Assembly: GCA_020849655.1 (NCBI GenBank)
Contig: JADLFU010000066.1
Coordinates: 47,255-111,254 of the forward strand
DNA: 64,000 bases
Reading direction: 5' to 3'
From: Polyangiaceae bacterium
Lineage (GTDB): Bacteria > Myxococcota_A > Polyangia > Polyangiales > Polyangiaceae
Under the pieces are notes generated by a model. The model was not told the DNA's origin. It did not search any database and saw only the letters and a program-made list of their open reading frames with translations. Both the position numbers and the translations under genes were made by a program. Of the stretch, positions 42,444 to 50,985 are shown piece after piece (positions within the stretch are counted from its first letter, which is position 1; every line of letters starts with the position of its first letter).

Positions 42444-43171
42444 CCTTGGCCAAGCTCGACGGGTACACGACGTTCGGCGTGCTCGGCTACTCGGTCGGGC
42501 TGCACCTCGCCGCCGTGCTCGCGGCGATGTGGCTCGGGCGCGTCCCGCCCGCGGAGGCGTTCGTCCCGCCGCCGCCGTCCGAGCTCACGTTCGTCGAGCT
42601 CGCCCCCTCCTCCCCAGGCGCGGGCGACTCGGCGGCCGCTGGCGAGCGGGGCGCTCGTGGTCACGCGCCGTCACGGGCGCGCGCCGCCGCGCCCTCGCAG
42701 CCCGCGGCGCCCGCGCAGCCGCCCGTCGTCGACTCACCCCGCGGCGCGGCGCCGGTCGCCAGCGCCGCGCCCGCGGCACGCGTCGACATGGCCGAGGCCG
42801 TCCGCCGCGCGATGCTGGCGCCAGCCTCCTCGGGCGCGCCCGGCGCGGGCGGCGACGGAGGCGCGGGCCTGGGCTCGTACAAGGCCGTGCTCGCCGGCTG
42901 GTTGCAGGCGCGGGTCGCGGGCGGCGGCGGCGCGGCCGAGGCCCCTCACGAGGCGCGGCGCGTCACCGCGCGCGTGACGATCTCCCAGGAGCGCGCCATC
43001 ACTGGCTAGTCCATCCTCTCGCCGAGCGGCAACGGGCCGTTCGACGCGCGCATCGAGGGGCGCCTGCGCGCGCTCGCGGGCGCCAAGCTTCCCCCTCCCC
43101 CCGACGGCGTCGACGCGCCGCCCGCCATCACCGTCGCCTTCACATGCAAGCCAACCGAACGCTGCGCCTGA
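42440..43171 (+). pseudogene. tolA: TolA/TonB-like energy transducer interrupted by an in-frame amber codon
   Basis: GTG overlaps the pal stop as GTGA. The frame gives a membrane helix (YSVGLHLAAVLAAMWLG, about 17-33), a Pro/Ala/Arg linker (about 40-115) and the start of a TonB C-terminal domain (YKAVLAGWLQARV, ARVTISQERAITG). At codon 190 (43007-43009) is TAG. The same frame then continues with SILSPSGNGPFDARIEGRLR and ends CKPTERCA at a TGA (43169-43171), the rest of the domain. The family has an aromatic residue there, so one base change from TGG or TAC/TAT explains it. The truncated product would be 189 residues. Confidence 0.8.
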
Positions 43172-44328
43172 TCCTGGCGATCACCGCGCTCACCCCCGCC
43201 GCGGCGGCGCAAGCGGGCGTCGACGAGATCATCGAGGTCGACGCCGCGCTCCGCGCGCTGCCGCTCGTCACGGTCGTCCCCACCGACGCGGCGTCGGTGG
43301 CCGAGGCGCGGGAGGTCGCGAAGGTGCTGTCGCTGTCCGCGCTCTTCGACGCGCGCCCGGCGGCGGTCGGCGCGCCCGCGGGGGGCCGGGTGGTCGAGAT
43401 CACGCTGGCGGGTGACGCGTCGACGGCCACGACGACCCGCCTCGACAACACGAGGACGCGCCGGCTCGTCGCGCGCTCCTCCGCGCCTGCGAGGGACACC
43501 GCGCGCCTCGTCGACGCGGTGGTCGAGGATCTCACGGGCGTGCGCTCGCACCTCTCCGGCGAGCTGCTGATCGTCGACGCGGGGACGCCCGGCGAGCGAC
43601 GCGTGCGGGTGCTGCTCGGCACGGGCGCGCCGCTGCGCGACGTGTCGCCGCCCGGCCTGCTCGCGCGCGGCCCGGCGATGGGCCCGGGGGGCAAGGTCTG
43701 GTACGCCGCCGCCGCGCGCGGCGCGCCGCTGCAGCTGTTCGTCGAGGGGCAGGCCGCCCCCGTCGCGCTGAGAGAGCCTGGCTTCGTCGCCGCCGTCGCG
43801 CTCACCGCGGACGGGCGCCGCGGGGCGGTCGTCCTCGGCAACGACGCGGGCGGATCGCTCTGGACGGGCGTGCTCGGCGGCGCGATGACGGAGATCCCGA
43901 CCGCTGGGCTCGCGCTCTCGCCCACGTTCTCGATCGACGGCGACCTCGCCTACGTCGCGGGCCCGCCCGACGGCCCCACGCGCGTGTACGTCGGAGATCG
44001 CGCGGTCACCCCGCCCGGCGTGTGGGCGAGCGCGCCGTCGTTCTGCGCGCACGGCGGCGCAAAGCGCCTCGTGTACGCGCAGCGAGGCGGCGGCGTCGCG
44101 ATCGTGGATCTGTCGACGCGCGCCGTGCGTGGCGTCGGGCTGGGCTCGGCCCCCGCGTGCAGCCCCGACGGGCGGACGGTGGCGCTGTCGCGTGGCAAGG
44201 GCGGCGGCAAGCCGAGGGGCGGGGTCTGGTTGGTCGCCGATGACGGCGCTGGGCCGCACCAGGTCTACGACGGCGAGGCGGCCTTCATCCGCTGGCTGCC
44301 CGGCGCCGAGCTGCCGCCGCCGATGTGA
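43144..44328 (+). CDS. tolB: TolB-like periplasmic beta-propeller protein
   Basis: A 394-residue protein: signal peptide (ends AAAAQA, about 23), a TolB N-terminal-like domain with VVEDLTGVRSHLSGELLIV (about 140), and a six-bladed propeller of repeats such as FVAAVALTADGRRGAVVLGND and LGSAPACSPDGRTVALSRG. TolB binds Pal and links to TolA. ATG 43144 overlaps the 3' part of tolA by 28 bases. It is less conserved than enterobacterial TolB. Confidence 0.8.
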   Translation: MQANRTLRLILAITALTPAAAAQAGVDEIIEVDAALRALPLVTVVPTDAASVAEAREVAKVLSLSALFDARPAAVGAPAGGRVVEITLAGDASTATTTRLDNTRTRRLVARSSAPARDTARLVDAVVEDLTGVRSHLSGELLIVDAGTPGERRVRVLLGTGAPLRDVSPPGLLARGPAMGPGGKVWYAAAARGAPLQLFVEGQAAPVALREPGFVAAVALTADGRRGAVVLGNDAGGSLWTGVLGGAMTEIPTAGLALSPTFSIDGDLAYVAGPPDGPTRVYVGDRAVTPPGVWASAPSFCAHGGAKRLVYAQRGGGVAIVDLSTRAVRGVGLGSAPACSPDGRTVALSRGKGGGKPRGGVWLVADDGAGPHQVYDGEAAFIRWLPGAELPPPM

Positions 44329-44383
44329 CGGGGCCGCTCGGCGGGCGGCGCTCGTCGAGCCCGCGCGTGGTAGCTCTCGGCGG

Positions 44384-45163
44384 ATGCCCTCCTCCGAGCC
44401 CGGAGCGCGCTCGCCCTCCAGCTACCTCCGCGTCGCCGGCGTCGGGTTCCCCCTGTGCCTGACCGCGCTCGCGGTCCTCGGTGTGCGCGCGGTGACGCCG
44501 CCTCCCACCGGCGGCGAGGTCATGCCTCGGTCGGGGCAGGCGTCGGCGACGAGCCACCCTCCGCCGTCGACGTCGAAGGCCTTCGAGGACGTGTACAGGC
44601 AGGCCACCTGGGGCACCAACTCCCGAGGCGTCGGCAACTCCGGCTCCGGCTCCACGGTGGCGGCGACCGCGGTCTACCGCGCGTACCTGCAGGGGTTCCT
44701 GAAGCAGCACGGCGTCCGCTCGGTCGTCGACGCGGGGTGCGGCGACTGGGAATTCTCGAGCACGATCGACTGGAGCGGCATCGACTACAAGGGCTACGAC
44801 ATCGTCGCCGAGGTCATCGAGAAGAACCGCGAGAAGTACAAGCTGCCGAACGTGTCGTTCTTCGTCGGCAACGTCGCCGAGATCGAGCTGCCGCCCGCGG
44901 ACCTCATCATCTCGAAGCACGTGCTGCAGCACCTCTCCAACAGGGACGTCTCGGCCATCCTGAGGCAGCTCCCCAAGTACGAGCACGCGCTCCTGGTCAA
45001 CGGCGTCGGTGACGCGACGCTCAGCTCCACGAACCCTGACATCGTCGCGGGCGAGTACCGGCCGCTCGATCCGACGAGGCCGCCCTTCGACGTCGTCGGG
45101 AGGAAGGAGCTCACCTACTGGGACGACATGCACATGCACCAGGTCGTGCACGTCCGGCGATGA
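44384..45163 (+). CDS. Membrane-anchored class I SAM methyltransferase
   Basis: A 259-residue protein with one N-terminal membrane helix (VGFPLCLTALAVLGVRAV, about 19-37) and a methyltransferase domain: SAM motif I is VVDAGCGDWEFSS; later NVSFFVGNVAEIELPPADLIISKHVLQHL contains the acidic and post-II motifs. FEDVYRQATWG before it occurs in sugar or lipid-modifying relatives. Substrate unknown. It follows tolB by 55 bases on the same strand. Confidence 0.82.
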   Translation: MPSSEPGARSPSSYLRVAGVGFPLCLTALAVLGVRAVTPPPTGGEVMPRSGQASATSHPPPSTSKAFEDVYRQATWGTNSRGVGNSGSGSTVAATAVYRAYLQGFLKQHGVRSVVDAGCGDWEFSSTIDWSGIDYKGYDIVAEVIEKNREKYKLPNVSFFVGNVAEIELPPADLIISKHVLQHLSNRDVSAILRQLPKYEHALLVNGVGDATLSSTNPDIVAGEYRPLDPTRPPFDVVGRKELTYWDDMHMHQVVHVRR

Positions 45164-45203
45164 TCCCGCGCCGGCCCCGCTGCTGGGCGAGCGATCCGCG
45201 CCT

Positions 45204-46013
45204 TCACCCGCGCGCGATCGCGCGGCAGCGCTCGGCGACCTCGCGCGGGCCCGGGCGCGCGTGTGGATCCTTCTCGAGCAGCGCCGCGACCAGCGCACGG
45301 AGCGCGGGGCTCACGCCGGGCCGATCGACGGGGGGCGCGGGCGCGAGGACGATCGACGCGAGCAGCTCTCCGAGCGTGTCCCCGTCGAACGGGGGCGCCC
45401 CCGTGAGCATCTCCACCAGCGACGCGCCGATCGACCACACGTCCGTCGCGGGGCCGACCGTCAGCCCGCGCGCCTGCTCCGGGGACATGGAGCGCGGCGT
45501 GCCGATGAGCGCGCCCGACGGATCCCGCGCCGGCCTGTCGAGCGGCCGCGCGACGCCGAGGTCGAGGAGCGTCGCGCCCTCGGGCGCTCCCCCCGCGAGC
45601 CGCACGTTGGCCGGCTTGACGTCCCGGTGGGCCGCGCCCGCGTCGTGCACGGCCGCCACGGCGTCGGCGACGCGCGCGGCGACGAGGCACGCGTCGTGGG
45701 CGTCGAGCGAGCCGCGCCGACGCAGGGTCTCTCGCAGATCCTCGCCCTCGATCCACGCGGTCGCGAGCCAGCCCTCCCCGTGGGCCACGTACCGCGCGAG
45801 GGCCGGGTGGGTCACACGCTGCAGCAGCGCGGCCTCGAGCAGGTGTCGCTCGGTGAGCCACGCGGGCGGGTTCGAGGCGAGCACCTTCAGCGCGACCTGG
45901 CGCCCCGAGCGCGCGTCCATGGCGCGGTAGACCCGCCCGTGCTCGCCCTCGGCGACGAGGAGCTCGGGGGAGAACCGCCCCGCGAACGGCGCGCCCATCG
46001 GGAGGAGCGACAT
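45204..46013 (-). CDS. Compact Ser/Thr protein kinase, kinase domain only
   Basis: A 269-residue cytoplasmic kinase with no membrane helix. Lys43 in VALKVL, HRDVKPAN (129-136) and SPEQ are intact. The Gly loop is unusual (AEGEHGRV in place of GxGxxG), and DFG is DLG (151-153). Both variants are tolerated in active bacterial kinases, but activity may be weak. It ends straight after the C-lobe, where relatives often carry ATPase or TPR modules. Confidence 0.87.
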   Translation of the reverse strand: MSLLPMGAPFAGRFSPELLVAEGEHGRVYRAMDARSGRQVALKVLASNPPAWLTERHLLEAALLQRVTHPALARYVAHGEGWLATAWIEGEDLRETLRRRGSLDAHDACLVAARVADAVAAVHDAGAAHRDVKPANVRLAGGAPEGATLLDLGVARPLDRPARDPSGALIGTPRSMSPEQARGLTVGPATDVWSIGASLVEMLTGAPPFDGDTLGELLASIVLAPAPPVDRPGVSPALRALVAALLEKDPHARPGPREVAERCRAIARG

Positions 46014-46062
46014 CGATGCGTCGAGAAGAGAGCCCCGCCGCCGCGCGAGATCAAGCGCCGCG

Positions 46063-46854
46063 CTACCGTCGGACGGCGCGGACGAGGAGCCACGGGCTGT
46101 CGAGCGCGAGCGACGCCGCGTCGACGCTCGACGCTCGAAGGCACGCGACCGACCGCTCGCGCAGCCCCGCCCACTCCGCGCCGCGACCCGCCGCCTCGAG
46201 CCCGCGACGCGCGGCGCGCCACGCCGGGTGGTGCTCCCCCTGCTCGTCGAACCACGCCTCCGCCGACGGCGCGGAGAAGCGCAGCGTCTTGCGCTCGAGG
46301 GAGACGGACGCGCCGCGCGGCTCGAACAGCTCGGTGACGAACGCAGGATCCCCCCACCGAGGGGGCTCGGGCACGTCGGGAGCGGGGGGAGGCCCGAGCG
46401 AGCCGAGCGTCTGACGGAGCAGCGCGCCGGCCTCGGCGATGCCGCCCTGTGCGACCCACGTCGCGAGCGCGATGACGCCGCCGGGGCGCACCACGCGCAC
46501 GAGCTCGTCCGCCACGCGCGCGGCGTCCGGCGCGAAGATGACGGCGAACACCGAGACCGCCGCGTCGAAGCTCGCGTCGTCGACCGGCAGCGCGCCCGCG
46601 TCGCCGAGGAGGAAGCGCGAGCTCAGCCCCTCCTCGACCGCGCGCGCTCGCGCGACCTCCAGGAGCCGCGCCGCGGGATCGACGCCCGTCACCTCCGCGC
46701 CCAGCCGGGCCGCGGCGAGCGCGGCGTTGCCGGTGCCGCACCCCACGTCGAGCACCCGCGCGCCTCGCGCCGCGCCCGCGCGCTCCACCACGACCGAGGA
46801 CGCCTCCGTCAGCGTCGCGGCCATGCGCTCGTACGATCCGTCGCTCCAGTCCAT
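46063..46854 (-). CDS. Class I SAM-dependent methyltransferase (UbiE/COQ5-like)
   Basis: A 263-residue soluble enzyme: motif I RVLDVGCGTGNAALAA (about 34-49), VTGVDPAARLLEVAR, LGDAGALPVDDASFDAAVSVFAV and RVVRPGGVIALATW. Typical of small-molecule methyltransferases. The start ATG at 46854 gives the family's short N-terminus (MDWSDGSYERMA). Downstream of mutL on the same strand with a 95-base gap. Confidence 0.88.
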   Translation of the reverse strand: MDWSDGSYERMAATLTEASSVVVERAGAARGARVLDVGCGTGNAALAAARLGAEVTGVDPAARLLEVARARAVEEGLSSRFLLGDAGALPVDDASFDAAVSVFAVIFAPDAARVADELVRVVRPGGVIALATWVAQGGIAEAGALLRQTLGSLGPPPAPDVPEPPRWGDPAFVTELFEPRGASVSLERKTLRFSAPSAEAWFDEQGEHHPAWRAARRGLEAAGRGAEWAGLRERSVACLRASSVDAASLALDSPWLLVRAVRR

Positions 46855-46949
46855 GTCGACCTCTCGCCCGGGAGCATCGCACGCCGAGGCCCGCGGCGCG
46901 CGCTCGGCGAAACAACAATCCTCATATCCGCACCGTCGGCCGGGAGGGC

Positions 46950-48725
46950 CTACCGCCTGCCGACGCGGCGCTCGAGCTCGGCGAACGTCATCGCGGTGAC
47001 GACGGGCCTCCCGTGCGGGCAGTGACCGGCGAAGTCCACGCCGTCGAGCGCGCGGAGCAGCGCCTCCGCCTCGTCCCTCGACAGGCGGTCGCCCGCGCGC
47101 ACCGAGCCGTGGCAGGCCATCGTCGCCAGCGCGAGATCGATCGCGTCGTGGAACTTCGCGCGGCCGGCGCGCGACACCTCCGCGAGCAGATCGCGCACGA
47201 GCCGCTCCGGAGACGCCCTGACCAGGAGCTGCGGCACGCCGTGCAGCGCGACCTTCGACGGCGCGACCCGGCGCACATCCATCCCCGCGGCCGCGAGCTC
47301 CTCGCGCCGCTCCTCGACGAGCTCGGCGTCCTCCTCGGGGACGTCGAGCACGAGCGGGAGCAGGAGCGGCTGCATCGCGACCGCGCGCGCCGAGAACGCC
47401 TGCTTCAGCCGATGAAAGGTCACGCGCTCGGCGGCGGCGTGCTGGTCGAGCACGTACAGCCCCTCGCGCCCCTCGCACACGAGGTACGAGCCGCGCGCCT
47501 GCGCGAGGAACACTAGCTCCGAGAACCGCGGCCGCGCCGGCTCGTGCTCGAACGACACGCGCGACGTCGTGGGCTCGGTGGCGGGGTACGTGGGCGACGC
47601 CGCGTCGGGCGCGGGGGCCGGGAGCGGCCCCGCCACCGCGTCGACCGGTCGTCGCAGCGTCGGCGCCGCCGACGACGGCCCGGCGAACGGGGGCGTCGCG
47701 CCGCCCGCGGGAGCCCACCGCCCGGCCGACGGCGTGAGGCCGAACGCGCGCGCGAGCTCGCCCGAGAGGACGTGAAAGACGCCGTCGAGCACGCCGCGCC
47801 CGTCGGAGAAGCGCACCTCGGCCTTCTGCGGGTGGACGTTCACGTCGACGCGCTCGGGCGGCAGCTCGACGAACACCGCGCCGAGCGGGTAGCGCCCGGC
47901 CTCGAGCACGCCGCCGTACGCCTGCGCGACGGTGCGCGAGAGCGCGCGGTCCTTCACGACGCGCCCGTTGACGAAGACGCGCAATCCGGTGGACGCCGCG
48001 CGCGCGCGCTCCGGCCTGCCGAGCAGCGCGTGGACCTCGAGCGGCCCGCGGGTCGCGTGGATCTCGGCGAGCTCCTCGCCGGCGAGCGCGGCCCGCACGC
48101 GCGTCGCGAGATCGGGCGCCGGCAGCCACTCGCGCACGATCTTGCCGTCGCGCGACAGGCGCATCGACACGGTCGGCGCGCCGAGCGCGAGCGCCTCGCA
48201 GACCTCGGTGAGCTGCGCGCTCTCGGCCGCGGTCGAGCGCAGGAACTTCCTCCGCGCCGGCACGTTGAAGAACAGGTCTCGCACCTCGACGACCGTGCCC
48301 TCCGCCGCGCCGCACGCGCCCACCGACCGAGGCCCGCCGCCGTCCACCTTCACGCGCGTCCCGAGCTCGTCACCGCGCCGCCGCGTGCGCAGCTCGAACC
48401 TGCTGACGCTGGCGATGCTCGGCAGCGCCTCGCCGCGGAACCCGTACGAGTGGATGGCGTCGAGGTCCGCGAGCGCCTTGATCTTGCTCGTCGCGTGCCG
48501 CTCGACCGACAGCGCGGCGTCGTCGGCGCTCATCCCCTCGCCGTCGTCGGCGACCCGCAGCAGCGTCACGCCGCCCTGCTCGACGTCGACCGTCACGCGG
48601 CGGGCGCCCGCGTCGAGCGAGTTCTCCACGAGCTCCTTCACGATGCTCGCGGGCCGCTCGACCACCTCGCCGGCGGCGATCTGGTTCGCGAGATCCGCCG
48701 GGAGGAGCGCGATCTTCCGGGTCAT
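46950..48725 (-). CDS. mutL: DNA mismatch repair protein MutL
   Basis: A 591-residue protein. The N-terminal GHKL ATPase has VKELVENSLDAG, DDGEGM, and YGFRGEAL; the middle has HPQKAEVRF; a Pro/Ala linker (about 345-410) leads to the C-terminal dimerisation domain. There DQHAAAERVTFH lacks the second Glu of the endonuclease motif DQHAxxExxxxE, while CPHGRP is present, so nicking activity is uncertain. The ATG overlaps the upstream lipoprotein-like gene's stop as ATGA. Confidence 0.96.
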   Translation of the reverse strand: MTRKIALLPADLANQIAAGEVVERPASIVKELVENSLDAGARRVTVDVEQGGVTLLRVADDGEGMSADDAALSVERHATSKIKALADLDAIHSYGFRGEALPSIASVSRFELRTRRRGDELGTRVKVDGGGPRSVGACGAAEGTVVEVRDLFFNVPARRKFLRSTAAESAQLTEVCEALALGAPTVSMRLSRDGKIVREWLPAPDLATRVRAALAGEELAEIHATRGPLEVHALLGRPERARAASTGLRVFVNGRVVKDRALSRTVAQAYGGVLEAGRYPLGAVFVELPPERVDVNVHPQKAEVRFSDGRGVLDGVFHVLSGELARAFGLTPSAGRWAPAGGATPPFAGPSSAAPTLRRPVDAVAGPLPAPAPDAASPTYPATEPTTSRVSFEHEPARPRFSELVFLAQARGSYLVCEGREGLYVLDQHAAAERVTFHRLKQAFSARAVAMQPLLLPLVLDVPEEDAELVEERREELAAAGMDVRRVAPSKVALHGVPQLLVRASPERLVRDLLAEVSRAGRAKFHDAIDLALATMACHGSVRAGDRLSRDEAEALLRALDGVDFAGHCPHGRPVVTAMTFAELERRVGRR

Positions 48726-49342
48726 GCCTCGTCGTCGGGCTCCTCGAGCGGAGGCAGCGCGGCGACGGACGACGGCGCTGACAGCGCCCCGAGCGCCGCC
48801 GCGTACACGACCAGGAGCGCGGCGAGGCGCGCGCGGAACAGGAGCCACGCGGTCGCGTCGAGCGCGCTCCACACCTCGGCCTCCGACATCGCGACGCCCT
48901 TCAGCGCGGCCCGCGGCAGGTGGTCGGCGAACGCCATCGCCAGCTTGCCGCGCACCTCGCGGGTGAGCGCGTACTCGACGAGCGCGAAGAGCGCGTTCGC
49001 CGCGAGCGCCTGCGTCGCGAGCGCGCGCGAGCCGGGCCGCATGCCGAGCACCCGCCACGCCGCGACGAACAGCAGCGTCGAGAGGAGCAGGTTCGCGATG
49101 CCGAGCGGCAAGAGCGAGCGCCGCGCGTCGAGCCGGATGGACAGCTCGGCCCGCTCGAGCGCCCGCGTCGCCTCCTCGACCGCGACGTCGGCGCCCGGCG
49201 CGATGGGGCGCTCGGGCACCGCGCCCGCGCGGAACAGCTGCACCGTCGCGCACCCCTGCAGCACGCCGCCCGCCGCCAGCATCGTCGCGAGCAGCATCGT
49301 CAAGAGCAAGAGGAGCGGCCTCCTCGCGGGCGGCGCGGTCAC
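48722..49342 (-). CDS. Hypothetical membrane protein with N-terminal signal anchor or lipobox
   Basis: A 206-residue protein. The N-terminus has a strongly hydrophobic run ending LQGC, a possible lipobox, then an amphipathic stretch and three further hydrophobic segments (NLLLSTLLFVAAWRVLG, ALAANALFALVEYA, LAALLVVYAAALGALS). I do not recognise the family. It sits between the HAD and mutL genes with GTGA/ATGA overlaps on both sides, so all three are translated as a unit. Confidence 0.72.
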   Translation of the reverse strand: MTAPPARRPLLLLLTMLLATMLAAGGVLQGCATVQLFRAGAVPERPIAPGADVAVEEATRALERAELSIRLDARRSLLPLGIANLLLSTLLFVAAWRVLGMRPGSRALATQALAANALFALVEYALTREVRGKLAMAFADHLPRAALKGVAMSEAEVWSALDATAWLLFRARLAALLVVYAAALGALSAPSSVAALPPLEEPDDEA

Positions 49343-50169
49343 GTGATCCCGAGCCTCGCGAGCGCCTCCGCCACCCCGCCTCCCGTCGCGCTCGTGGCGG
49401 TGAGCCGGGTCTTCGCGTGCCGCGCGACGTCGTCGGGCGCCTGGCCCATCGCGAACGAGTGGCCCGCGACCTGGAACATCGGCACGTCGTTGAGCCAGTC
49501 GCCGACGACCGCGCAGTCGTCGACCGTGAGGCCGTGGTGGGCCGCGAGCGCCGCGAGCGCGACGCCCTTGTCCGTGCCCGCGCTGCGCACCATCATCCCC
49601 CACAGGTCGCCCGGGACGCGCGCGATGGGGAAGGAGACGACGAACGCGCCGCCCGCCCGCTCGAGCTCCGCCGCCGCTTCGCGGATCTCGCCCTCCACGC
49701 CGACCGCGACGACGGCCGAGAGGCCCCGCTCGTGGTCCCAGTGCGGGTGGTCGCACGTGTGCCGAGCCGTCGTCACGCGCTCGGACCACGCGGTCACGTA
49801 CGGCAGGAAGGGCGCGCCCGTCTCGTCGTGCACGATCTCGTCGTGCGCGAACGCGAAGCACGCCGAGGTCGACCCGCGGAACAGCTCTCGCGCGCGCGCC
49901 GCGACCGCGCGCGGGATCTCGTCGTGCGAGATCTCGACGCCGCTCGTGCCCCAGACGAGGTGCGCGCCCTCGACGCACGCGACGGGGCCGTCCGCGCCGA
50001 TGGCGTGCGCGGCGCGCGCCGAGCCCGAGTACAGCCGCCCCGTGATGATGGAAACGACGACGCCCTCCCTGGCGGCTGCCTGGAGGGCGCGTCGATCGCT
50101 CTCGTGCACCCTGCCCGACGCGTCGAGCAGCGTGCCGTCGAGATCGACCGCGATGAGCCGGACGCTCAC
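49339..50169 (-). CDS. Cof-type HAD-superfamily phosphatase
   Basis: A 276-residue HAD hydrolase: motif I VDLDGTLLD (Asp9, Asp11), motif II SIITGR, C2-type cap domain, and motif IV VGDWLNDVPMF. Such enzymes dephosphorylate sugar phosphates and similar metabolites. The GTG start is 3 bases after the rpmA stop. Confidence 0.92.
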   Translation of the reverse strand: MSVRLIAVDLDGTLLDASGRVHESDRRALQAAAREGVVVSIITGRLYSGSARAAHAIGADGPVACVEGAHLVWGTSGVEISHDEIPRAVAARARELFRGSTSACFAFAHDEIVHDETGAPFLPYVTAWSERVTTARHTCDHPHWDHERGLSAVVAVGVEGEIREAAAELERAGGAFVVSFPIARVPGDLWGMMVRSAGTDKGVALAALAAHHGLTVDDCAVVGDWLNDVPMFQVAGHSFAMGQAPDDVARHAKTRLTATSATGGGVAEALARLGIT

Positions 50170-50172
50170 GCG

Positions 50173-50436
50173 TCAGCTGGCGTCGGCGGGGACGACGGAC
50201 ACCTGCTTCTTGGTGTTCGTCTTCCACTCGAACTTCACGACGCCGTCGACCAGCGCGAACAGCGTGTAGTCGCGCGCGAGGCCGACGTTCTTGCCGGCGT
50301 GGAGCGTCGCGCCGACCTGGCGGACGATGATGCCGCCCGCGCGCACCGGCTGCCCCGCGTAGAGCTTCACGCCGCGGCGCTGGGAGTTGGAGTCGCGGCC
50401 GTTGCGGGTCGAGCCTGCACCTTTTTTGTGGGCCAT
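50173..50436 (-). CDS. rpmA: Ribosomal protein bL27
   Basis: An 87-residue ribosomal protein with the canonical start [28 protein letters not shown] and GTxxHAGKNVG. It lies near the peptidyl-transferase centre of the 50S subunit. It follows rplU by 19 bases in the usual rplU-rpmA order; the next gene is a HAD phosphatase instead of the common obgE. Confidence 0.98.
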   Translation of the reverse strand: MAHKKGAGSTRNGRDSNSQRRGVKLYAGQPVRAGGIIVRQVGATLHAGKNVGLARDYTLFALVDGVVKFEWKTNTKKQVSVVPADAS

Positions 50437-50455
50437 GGTTCGTTCGTCGACTTTC

Positions 50456-50764
50456 TCAGGCCGAAATCGCCTGGATCTTGAGCTCGGTGAAGCACTGCCG
50501 GTGGCCGGCCTTGCGGCGGTAGTTCTTCCGGCGGCGGAACTTGAAGACGATGATCTTCTTCGCGCGGTCCTGCGCGAGGATCGTCGCCTCGACCTTGGCG
50601 CCCGCGACCGTGGGCTGGCCGAGGGTCGTCTTCTCGCCGCCGATCAGCAGCACCTCGCCGAACGTCACCTTGTCGCCGGCCGCGCCCGCGAGCTTCTCGA
50701 CCCGGAGCACCTGGCCCGGCTCGACCTTGTACTGCTTGCCACCCGTCTTGATCACCGCGTACAT
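50456..50764 (-). CDS. rplU: Ribosomal protein bL21
   Basis: A 102-residue 50S protein: [14 protein letters not shown] at the start, GAKVEATI, and the basic [17 protein letters not shown] near the end. AAGAGG lies 5 bases upstream of the ATG. A good sigma-70 promoter and a leader hairpin precede it. Confidence 0.98.
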   Translation of the reverse strand: MYAVIKTGGKQYKVEPGQVLRVEKLAGAAGDKVTFGEVLLIGGEKTTLGQPTVAGAKVEATILAQDRAKKIIVFKFRRRKNYRRKAGHRQCFTELKIQAISA

Positions 50765-50787
50765 GAAAACCTCTTGGGGAGAAGCCG

Positions 50788-50820
50788 CCAGGAGGGGGCC
50801 GAGGCCCCGCTTGACCCTGG
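50788..50820 (-). promoter_or_regulatory. Leader hairpin of rplU-rpmA
   Basis: In the 5' leader, GGGGCC-TC-GGCCCC forms a perfect 6-bp stem nested inside an outer CCAGG/CCTGG pair. It sits 24 bases upstream of the rplU start codon. It could be an autoregulatory binding site for L21 or a transcription-pausing element; I cannot tell which. Confidence 0.4.
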
Positions 50821-50842
50821 GGGGGTTTCGAAAGGGACGCGC

Positions 50843-50870
50843 ACTATACGGATTTCTCTCCCCTGCGCAA
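50843..50870 (-). promoter_or_regulatory. Sigma-70-type promoter of rplU-rpmA
   Basis: TTGCGC (50865-50870, minus strand), a 16-base spacer, then TATAGT (50843-50848). The transcript would begin about 70 bases upstream of rplU. This is the clearest promoter in the window. Confidence 0.7.
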
Positions 50871-50985
50871 GCGCGCTCTCCGGCCGCCCGCCCGACGCGC
50901 CGGCGCAATAGCGCACCAGGAGGCGCGCGGCTCCGTGATACTCCAGCGGCTCTGCCGGGCCAGCCGCCCAGAAAGCCCCACATCC

